From Tetramitus jugosus (Eukaryota > Heterolobosea > Eutetramitea > Acrasida > Vahlkampfiidae): a DNA stretch of 64,000 nucleotides. Positions 57,357 to 64,000 of this stretch are shown one piece after another; within the stretch, counting starts at the first letter, position 1; each line of letters opens with the position of its first letter. Where the stretch lies: positions 186,001 to 250,000 of the forward strand of contig OW569356.1 in the NCBI GenBank assembly GCA_937625935.1. The letters run 5' to 3'. The notes under the pieces are model-generated. The model worked only from the letters and a program-made list of their open reading frames with translations, did no database searches and was not told the DNA's origin. The position numbers and the translations under genes are program-made.

Positions 57357-59675
57357 TTACTGAGGGTCGTCATTTTCGATCCATTCAAAATATTTACATT
57401 GTTCGTTCTGTGGCTTGGGACACTTGGCGAATTGTTTCCCTTTTGATTTCTCAGTTTTTGATGTGAATACACGCACAGGTTCACCACAGAGGCACAACAT
57501 GTTTCCATTATTCGAACTATTGTTATTGGATCCAGATGGGTTGTTGGCTGCATTATTGCTATAGTTGTTGTTGTTGTTGCTGTTAGACGTATTCCGATTG
57601 TAGTTAGTGTTGTTGTTGTTAGTATTGCTATTCTGATTGAACGAAGAGAATTGTCTCATATTGCTCTGATTATTGTTAGTTCGATTGAGACTATTGTTGT
57701 TGCTATTGTTGTTATTCGAATTCCTGTTGTTAAAGTTTGTGATGGTTGTTTGTCGCATGGCTGTTCCTTGCTGTTGTTGATTACTTTCAGGGCGTGGTCT
57801 CTTGTTCGAATTGAGATTTGTATGATCGTTACTGTTGCCGTGTTTAAAGTATTTCCCAACTACTTTTTCCATAATGTCCTTCTTTTTCGTCACATCCCTC
57901 AAAATAAATTCATACATTTGCAAGTTCGTCTGAACCATCTCATCTTTGCTCCGTGTTCCTCTGCTGATTTCAGTCATCTCAGACTCCGTCTTTGCTCGAA
58001 GATTAGGTTTTGACAATTCAAATCCCATTGAATCATAGGCCTCAACAAGCGCAAGACCAAGCTCTGTTGGCTCGAAAACATTACCCTTCTTTGCTGCGTA
58101 ACTTCGTTTCTGAATAGTTTCAATGTGTTGTGCAATCGTAGCGTCCGTACCAATTCCGTTTTTGTCCATGAGACCAATGAGATCAGCTTCTGATAAGAGA
58201 GGAGGAGGTTGAGTTTGTCCATCGGTCATTCGAATTTCGGTCGGTTCAAATTGTTCATTCTCTGTGAACACAGGAATATCTTTGTCCGTCCATTTTTCAT
58301 ACTTAAATATTTCTAACCAATTTAGTTTAGAAACCATCAATCCCACAGTTGAGAATAGCTCGCCTGCAACGTTGATAGTGATGACAGTCTCGTGCCCAAT
58401 GGCGTCATCAGAACATGAGGCAAGAAAATGACGTGTAATTAACTCGTACAAATTCCTCTCGTCCACTGACAAGTTTTCACCACCAGGGTGCTTTGTTGGA
58501 TGAATGGGTGGATGCGCATTATCATTGTTCTTTCCCTTTCTTGGAAGCTTAAACTCTCCCTCAATCAATCTGGCCGAATATTCCCCCCAAGTATTGTCTC
58601 TCTCTTGTTCTCGAATAATCGCTTTCAATTCCTCCTCATTCAATGTATAAAAGTCTGTCTCAGTTCTTGGATAACTGATCAGACCCTTATTGTAGAGCGC
58701 TTCGGCGGTGTTCATTGCCTTATGTGAACTGGTATTCAATTTCCTAGCTGCTAGTTTTTGCATTTCAACTGTATTCAGAGGAACTGGTCTCCATCTGCGC
58801 TGCTCCTTTTTCAAAATTTTCTGCACTGTTGCCGTCGGATTCTCCATTACTATTTCAAATAGAACAACACAAGCCATTCGATCGAAAAGATTACCTCTAC
58901 ACCACGAAAATGAAACAGATTTGTTGTCTCTCTTGTAATTAATAGACAATCCCCAAAATGGCTCCACTACAAAGTTTTTTCTTCTCAAGTATCTCTGCAC
59001 AACAAATCCTAATGTTGGAAATTGGCACGGACCATAACTAATCACATTTTCTGGAAGATTTGCGAATCGATCACGCAGATGCAGCGTTTGAAAGCGAGTA
59101 AATGCAGCTCCCACCCGTAAATCAAGTTCTTGCCGAGCATCCACTGCGAGTGACAATCGTTCGTTGGGTGGTCCTAGAGTATTGATAGCGGACATGATTG
59201 CTCGTTGTGTAAACTCTGAAAATCTTGCTCTCTTGATCGTTCCGTTGCGTATCGACAGTGATCGATTGACACTAGAGCAGCATTGAATGACTTCAAATGC
59301 AATGTTTTCACCTTCTCTATCACCATCCAACCATAAAAATAATTGTTGAGCTCTTCTCGCTTCATCTTGAAGTGTCCTTGCAATATTGTCCGAATCCGGT
59401 GTTACCTCCTTCAGTACCTTTGTACGTGGGTTCATAAGAGTGCATGGATCACAACTATGCCAACTCTTGAAAGCAGGATCAATGTTCATATTCATCAAGT
59501 GACCCGTCACAGATGTAACCACCATATCGACCACCATTCCCTGATAATTCATCTTGAATTGATAAATTTGATTGTAGACGCTTCTTCCAGGAGTCCTTGT
59601 TGCTTTGCCTTGACTCAGAATGGCACTAATCTTTTTAGCAGCATCATTCTTTTCTGCCACATTTAAAATTCTCAT
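57357..59675 (-). CDS. TOP3A: DNA topoisomerase III alpha-type
   Basis: Type IA topoisomerase that relaxes single-stranded regions and, with a RecQ helicase, dissolves double Holliday junctions. 772 residues, intronless. Toprim domain: MRILNVAEKNDAAKKISAIL, EGENIAFE block LWLDGDREGENIAFEVI. Catalytic Tyr is Y335 in GLISYPRTETD. HPPIHPTK, GLMDKNGIGTDATIAQHIETIQKRSY and GLALVEAYDSMG are conserved. A long Asn-rich disordered tail contains RQTTITNF, reminiscent of a PCNA-binding box but lacking the final aromatic pair. A C-terminal GRF-type zinc finger ends the protein (CLCGEPVRVFTSKTEKSKGKQFAKCP ... CKYFEW). No mitochondrial leader is seen. Confidence 0.95.
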   Translation of the reverse strand: MRILNVAEKNDAAKKISAILSQGKATRTPGRSVYNQIYQFKMNYQGMVVDMVVTSVTGHLMNMNIDPAFKSWHSCDPCTLMNPRTKVLKEVTPDSDNIARTLQDEARRAQQLFLWLDGDREGENIAFEVIQCCSSVNRSLSIRNGTIKRARFSEFTQRAIMSAINTLGPPNERLSLAVDARQELDLRVGAAFTRFQTLHLRDRFANLPENVISYGPCQFPTLGFVVQRYLRRKNFVVEPFWGLSINYKRDNKSVSFSWCRGNLFDRMACVVLFEIVMENPTATVQKILKKEQRRWRPVPLNTVEMQKLAARKLNTSSHKAMNTAEALYNKGLISYPRTETDFYTLNEEELKAIIREQERDNTWGEYSARLIEGEFKLPRKGKNNDNAHPPIHPTKHPGGENLSVDERNLYELITRHFLASCSDDAIGHETVITINVAGELFSTVGLMVSKLNWLEIFKYEKWTDKDIPVFTENEQFEPTEIRMTDGQTQPPPLLSEADLIGLMDKNGIGTDATIAQHIETIQKRSYAAKKGNVFEPTELGLALVEAYDSMGFELSKPNLRAKTESEMTEISRGTRSKDEMVQTNLQMYEFILRDVTKKKDIMEKVVGKYFKHGNSNDHTNLNSNKRPRPESNQQQQGTAMRQTTITNFNNRNSNNNNSNNNSLNRTNNNQSNMRQFSSFNQNSNTNNNNTNYNRNTSNSNNNNNYSNNAANNPSGSNNNSSNNGNMLCLCGEPVRVFTSKTEKSKGKQFAKCPKPQNEQCKYFEWIENDDPQ

Positions 59676-59891
59676 TCGATATCAACGATCTGGTTGAGCC
59701 CCTCAGTAATGATGTTGTGTGCTGATTTTTTTATGATAAAGTCTTCTTGTCAGCAGCCAATGAATGTGCTTCGAGCTTTTGGTGGAAGTTTCGCTGCGGC
59801 AAAAATATTTCACTTCAACCGACACGTTGAACTTTGATCAAACACACAAATCACAAAAACAACAACGCACAAGACTGTTATTAAGCAGGAA

Positions 59892-62800
59892 ATGAATCCT
59901 CCTCAAGGACGTGCAACATCAACAGCCAACATCATTCCTGCCTCTCAAGTCAATCGTCCCACTGAGAGAAAATTTGCTCCTGCTCCTGCCAACTACGTGG
60001 CTGGTATCGGTAGAGGTGCCACTGGTTTTACCACGAGGTCCGATATAGGTCCTGCTAGAGTTGCTGCTGCAGCTGCCGTACAAAATTCTCTCTCTTACAG
60101 TGGTCCAGGTCAATTCGTTCCGGGATCTTTGAATGCACCGCCCTCTGTTAGCTTTGGTGCTGTTCCGGCGAATTATGTGGCAGGAAGAGGCAGAGGTGCA
60201 TTTGGATTTGGAACGGCAACGGGAGGTGCTGGTCCTGTTATGCCCGGCACACAGCCATTCACAGCAATGGGTGGAGGCTTTTCTCATCCAAGATCAACAA
60301 ATGAAGAGGGAAATGCTGGTAGTAGTGGCGCAGCATTTGCAGACTCCAATTTTGATAATTGGTCCGGTTTTAATGATGCTGGTCTGTTTGCCAGTTCGAG
60401 CTATGAGGCCGATGATAGAGAAGCAGATGAACAATGGGACATGGTTGACAAGAGAATGGAACAACGTAGAAAAAAGAATGCCAACGTTTCAAAAACAATG
60501 AGCAACGATAAAGATTTAGGTGAGAACGATCAACAAAAGATTGCTCAACAGTTTGTTGACTTGAAGCGCAAGTTAGTAGATGTGACTGCTGATGAGTGGT
60601 CAAAGATTCCAGAGGCAGCTGACAGAAGCATCAAAAAGAGAAAATTCGTACGGTATTCAGCCGTTCCTGACACATTGCTCGAAAGAGCACAAAAGGAAAC
60701 AATGACTGCGTCCAATTCAGTTTCAGGCGCACAGACAGATTTGAGAGCACTGGGAGAGGCCAGAGAAAGTATTATGAGGAATCAACTGAAAAAAGCTGAG
60801 GATTCAGTTTCAGGTCAGACGAACATTGATCCAAGAGGATATTTAACAGGACTAGACAGTTTGAGTATTATTGATAGTGCTGAATTGGGAGATCTGACAC
60901 GTGCACGTGAGTTTCTTCGAAGTGTGACAACAACCAATCCGACCCATGCACCTGCTTGGATAGCGAGAGCCCGAGTGGAAGAGATTGGTGTCAAGATGGA
61001 TCTTGCTAGAAAATATATAATGGAAGGTTGTGAACGGTGTGGAAAGTATAGTGAGGATGTTTGGCTTGAAGCAGCTCGTTTGCATCAGCCTAAAACTGCA
61101 AAAAGCATTCTCGCTAGAGCTGTCAATACTTTGAGTACGAATTCGATCAATATTTGGTTAAGAGCCGCGAGTTTAGAAACGAGTACGAAGGCAAAGAAGA
61201 ATGTGATACGAAAGGCACTAGAAGTTATGCCAGACAGTGTATTATTATGGAAGGAAGCAATTGAGTTGGAAGAAGATGAAAATGATGCAAGAATTTTGTT
61301 AAGTCGTGCAGTGGAGTGCATTCCTCAGAATGTAGATTTATGGCTCGCTCTTGCCCGTCTTGAGACTTACAAGAACGCAAAGATTGTATTGAACAAGGCG
61401 AGAAAACAACTTTCATCAGAACCGTTGATTTGGATCGCGGCAGCTGAACTTGAAGAGGCACATCTACTACAATCTGAGAATCCTGATGCCACAACATGTG
61501 CGAAGCATGTTCTAGCAATTGTAAAGAAGGGTATCGAACAACTCTCGAAGTATGAATCTGTTCTAAATCGAGAGAATTGGATAAAATATGCAAAGAAGGC
61601 AGAAGAGGCAAATCACTTGCATACCTCCAATGCGATTATCAATTGTGTAATTGGTTGGAATTTAGATCCTACTGAAAAGAAACATACGTGGATTCGCGAT
61701 GCAGATGAAGCTGCAAAAGAAGGATTTATATCCGTTGCACGTGCAATCTATTCAAACGCTCTATCGGAATTCCCCACTAAAGCTGGGATTTGGCGTAGAG
61801 TTGCAATGTTTGAAAAAGAGTACGGTTCTCCTGATAATTACATTAATGCACTTCGAAAGGCAGTTACACACAGGCCGGAAGTTGAAGAATTTTGGCTCAT
61901 GTGTGCAAAGGAGATATGGGTAGCAAAATCAGATGTGGACGGAGCACGAAAAGTATTAATGGATGCCGCTGATGCGAATCCTGATAGTGATAATATCTGG
62001 CTCGCTGCGGTAAAGCTTGAGTTTGAATCAGGAGAGTATGAGAAAGCAAGAGAATTGCTTGAGAAAGCTCGGACGAATGCCAATGCCGCTAGAGTATGGA
62101 TGAAGTCTGCTGTGTTTGAACGTAATGCAGGGCATTATGATCAAGAATGGAACATATTAAAACAAGCCATTGTCGATTTTCCAACCTTTGACAAGCTATG
62201 GATGATGGCAGGTCAGTGGCACGAGAGGAAAAATGATATACAATCTGGACGCGAGTACTATCTGAATGGCCTTCAACATAATCCAAAATCTATTGCACTA
62301 TGGCTTTGTCTCGCAAAGTTAGAGTTTACCACAAGTGGCCCAACCAGAGCAAGAGCCATCTTAGAGAAAGCAAGGCTCAGAAATCCTGGAATTCCAGAGC
62401 TATGGCTTGCGTCAACTAGAATTGAAAAAAGAGATCCAGATGTGGCCAAGTCAACACTATCAAGGGCGTTGCAAGAGTGTCCTAAATCTGGTCTACTATG
62501 GGCCAAATCTATCGACTTAGAAATCCGTGCCAAGCAAAAGGCACAAGGTGCTCTTGCACTAAGAAATTGCGAGGATCCATTGGTCATGATAGCAATTGGT
62601 AGAATTTTATGGAGAGAACGGAGGATTGAAAAGGCCAGAGAGTGGCTCACAAGAGCCTTAGCTGTTGACAAAGACTTGGGTGATGCATGGATTAATTTAT
62701 ATGCCTTCGAATTGGAACACGGAACACAGGCGAGTCAAGAGGAAGTCTTGAAAAATTGTAGTTTGGCTGACCCCCATCATGGTGAGTTGTGGACAAAAAC

Positions 62801-62927
62801 ATCGAAAGATCTCAAAAATCACTTGTCCCCAAAAGATATTCTGCAGCACGCTGCGCTCAACTTGGGATCAGAACTCGAAAGAGATTCCTTCTCAACCTAT
62901 GTGGCTCCAAGTTCTCTACCAGAGTAA
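59892..62927 (+). CDS. PRPF6: Pre-mRNA splicing factor PRPF6 / Prp6
   Basis: U5 snRNP component bridging U5 with U4/U6 in the tri-snRNP. 1011 residues, intronless. The N-terminal region carries the PRP1 motif (NYVAGIGRGATGFTTRSDIGPAR) and, unusually, a second copy 60 residues later (NYVAGRGRGAFGFGTATG). Next is the ASSSYEADDREADEQWDMVDKRM block, where the acidic DREAD segment is conserved, then AVPDTLLERAQKE and GLDSLSIIDSAELGDLTRAREFLRSVTTTNP at the start of the HAT (half-TPR) repeats. About 15-18 HAT repeats with WxxxAxLE patterns fill residues 300 to 1000. The start gives the complete N-terminus. Confidence 0.96.
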   Translation: MNPPQGRATSTANIIPASQVNRPTERKFAPAPANYVAGIGRGATGFTTRSDIGPARVAAAAAVQNSLSYSGPGQFVPGSLNAPPSVSFGAVPANYVAGRGRGAFGFGTATGGAGPVMPGTQPFTAMGGGFSHPRSTNEEGNAGSSGAAFADSNFDNWSGFNDAGLFASSSYEADDREADEQWDMVDKRMEQRRKKNANVSKTMSNDKDLGENDQQKIAQQFVDLKRKLVDVTADEWSKIPEAADRSIKKRKFVRYSAVPDTLLERAQKETMTASNSVSGAQTDLRALGEARESIMRNQLKKAEDSVSGQTNIDPRGYLTGLDSLSIIDSAELGDLTRAREFLRSVTTTNPTHAPAWIARARVEEIGVKMDLARKYIMEGCERCGKYSEDVWLEAARLHQPKTAKSILARAVNTLSTNSINIWLRAASLETSTKAKKNVIRKALEVMPDSVLLWKEAIELEEDENDARILLSRAVECIPQNVDLWLALARLETYKNAKIVLNKARKQLSSEPLIWIAAAELEEAHLLQSENPDATTCAKHVLAIVKKGIEQLSKYESVLNRENWIKYAKKAEEANHLHTSNAIINCVIGWNLDPTEKKHTWIRDADEAAKEGFISVARAIYSNALSEFPTKAGIWRRVAMFEKEYGSPDNYINALRKAVTHRPEVEEFWLMCAKEIWVAKSDVDGARKVLMDAADANPDSDNIWLAAVKLEFESGEYEKARELLEKARTNANAARVWMKSAVFERNAGHYDQEWNILKQAIVDFPTFDKLWMMAGQWHERKNDIQSGREYYLNGLQHNPKSIALWLCLAKLEFTTSGPTRARAILEKARLRNPGIPELWLASTRIEKRDPDVAKSTLSRALQECPKSGLLWAKSIDLEIRAKQKAQGALALRNCEDPLVMIAIGRILWRERRIEKAREWLTRALAVDKDLGDAWINLYAFELEHGTQASQEEVLKNCSLADPHHGELWTKTSKDLKNHLSPKDILQHAALNLGSELERDSFSTYVAPSSLPE

Positions 62928-62929
62928 AT

Positions 62930-64000
62930 TTATTCTAATTTCATTTGTGATTGAAGAATGTTGTTCAATTCAGCACGAGAAGCGAGCCAATCCTTGAAAG
63001 TCACAGAAAAAGGTTTTCTCTCACTTTGTGACAATTCCTCGTGTAACCATTCATTGAATATGATAAGCAAAGCATATCTCTCCAAATAATTAATACCTCT
63101 CTCATGAGCAAACTCGTGCTTGGCGGTCTTTGGCTGTTTTGCCTCAGGAATGGATTGAAGTTTGCAATCGTAGATAGTTGTCCGAAGATTTTGCATATGA
63201 CTGCAATTATCAATTACCTTGTCCACCTGACTCTTGTTTCTTGGTCCATATTTCAACACTCGCATTAGTTTTGTGATAATACGATAATTTCCATTTCTCA
63301 AATTCTGTGAAGGATCCGCAATGGGTGAAGGAGGAGAGTTCGATTCTACCAATTCTTTGGTGAGATCGTAAGCATTCAATCTCCAGGAGTTAATGAGCGC
63401 GAGAACAACTAGGCATGTCGTAGTACGACCTCTACCCATTTGACAGTTGGCCACGAAGTGTGTGGTGTGAGGATTTGCGCTGACAGCTGCACGAACTATC
63501 GCATCAAAATCATCAGGATCGGGTGCTCGCTCGTCAGTAATCGGTATTCTGTAAAAATCAACTAAATATCCCTCCTGTCTCTTTGAATGATAGATATCCC
63601 TTAGTGTTACAATAGATTCATTGTCGATCGGAATATAGTGTGTGTATGGTTGCATGTCATCAGTTTCATCATGACTCAAAATGCTATTGTTTGTGGTTTC
63701 TGACTCTTTCAAGATATCGTGCTTCAGCCTGTCCTCCATATTCTCAACACGATCTGAAGTGATGCCAGCCTGGATGATGTTCTCAAAAGGGCGGTCAATA
63801 TCTCGCAAACAATAAGGCTCATTATTGATGTAAACGAGTGGTTCCTCTCTCAAATTGATCCAAACCACTTGATTCTGTTTAGCTTTTAGTAGGTTGAGCA
63901 CATTCTCAATTCCTGTCTTTGTTGGTATTGCTACACCATAGATCTGACCATATTGTGATCCTATTTGTCTAAAATTCGGAGCTCCTTCAATATGAGGCAA
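62930..64000 (-). CDS. PALD1: Paladin-like cysteine phosphatase, 5' part beyond window
   Basis: C-terminal 356 residues of a protein whose start lies past the right edge; the first visible codon is an internal TTG (Leu). The repeat unit of paladin is present: FRQIGSQYGQIYGVAIPTKTGIENVLNLL, VVWINLREEPLVYINNEPYCLRDIDRPFENI, GI...ENMEDRLKHDILKE and IPITDERAPDPDDFDAIV, then the CX5R active-site loop NCQMGRGRTTTCLV. Paladins have several such units, each with or without an active loop. The family is related to phytase-like cysteine phosphatases; substrates are debated (phosphoinositide or peptide). The stop sits 3 bp from that of PRPF6, so the two genes converge almost without spacer. Confidence 0.87.
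   Translation of the reverse strand: MPHIEGAPNFRQIGSQYGQIYGVAIPTKTGIENVLNLLKAKQNQVVWINLREEPLVYINNEPYCLRDIDRPFENIIQAGITSDRVENMEDRLKHDILKESETTNNSILSHDETDDMQPYTHYIPIDNESIVTLRDIYHSKRQEGYLVDFYRIPITDERAPDPDDFDAIVRAAVSANPHTTHFVANCQMGRGRTTTCLVVLALINSWRLNAYDLTKELVESNSPPSPIADPSQNLRNGNYRIITKLMRVLKYGPRNKSQVDKVIDNCSHMQNLRTTIYDCKLQSIPEAKQPKTAKHEFAHERGINYLERYALLIIFNEWLHEELSQSERKPFSVTFKDWLASRAELNNILQSQMKLE

Overview
The window reads as nuclear DNA of a free-living unicellular eukaryote with a compact genome, most likely a heterolobosean amoeba of the Naegleria type. The reasons are: one gene per about 1.6 kb on both strands with spacers mostly of 30-300 bp; 17 short GT-AG introns (35-143 nt) that I could place by restoring reading frame and conserved domains, while most genes have none; many Gln, Asn and Ser runs coded by CAA/AAC/TCA repeats; and lineage-style domain fusions (SAM-RBR, RGS-START, F-box-small GTPase, OTU-RNA triphosphatase). 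The species assignment is inference; no rRNA is present. There is no operon logic, CRISPR array or plasmid/phage element.

Layout, left to right. 1-8.3 kb: a MAP kinase kinase cut by the window edge, a SAM-RBR ubiquitin ligase, an eight-exon SMC4-like ATPase whose head stops just after the D-loop, and a peroxisomal acyl-CoA oxidase ending in SKL. 8.3-19 kb: a Golgi-type GH99 endomannosidase, a TPR protein, an RGS-START fusion, MTFP1, HMG-CoA synthase with a mitochondrial-type leader, an F-box-GTPase fusion and an SMP lipid-transfer protein. 19-28.7 kb: a large IPT/ankyrin protein, a membrane-anchored 5'-nucleotidase, a TMEM144-like transporter and an orphan membrane protein. 28.65-29.4 kb: a tRNA-Asn(GUU) gene with, directly at its 5' side, the 3' remnant of a LINE-type retrotransposon ending in poly(A). 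29.5-41.3 kb: an orphan, a WD40 protein, a histidine phosphatase, PEX7, a cyclic-nucleotide-gated K+-type channel, an RNFT-like RING membrane protein, cyclin H and two orphan membrane proteins. 41.6-50.6 kb: an F-box-like protein, a secreted FAD oxidoreductase of bacterial type, an SH3BGRL-like protein, an HMG-box-like orphan, a mitochondrial orphan, glutamate decarboxylase and a membrane-anchored S66 LD-carboxypeptidase. 50.7-64 kb: an OTU-RNA triphosphatase fusion, a giant beta-helix surface protein, SEC22, topoisomerase III, PRPF6 and a paladin-like phosphatase cut by the right edge.

Themes. Peroxisome function is represented by acyl-CoA oxidase (PTS1) and PEX7 (PTS2 receptor). Feeding on bacteria is a plausible setting for the LD-carboxypeptidase and perhaps the FAD oxidoreductase. 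Ubiquitin signalling is heavy: an RBR ligase, a RING ligase, two F-box proteins and an OTU protease. The most unusual items are the OTU-RNA triphosphatase fusion, the degenerate GTPase fused to an F-box, the intron-rich truncated SMC4-like gene and the LINE remnant abutting a tRNA gene.
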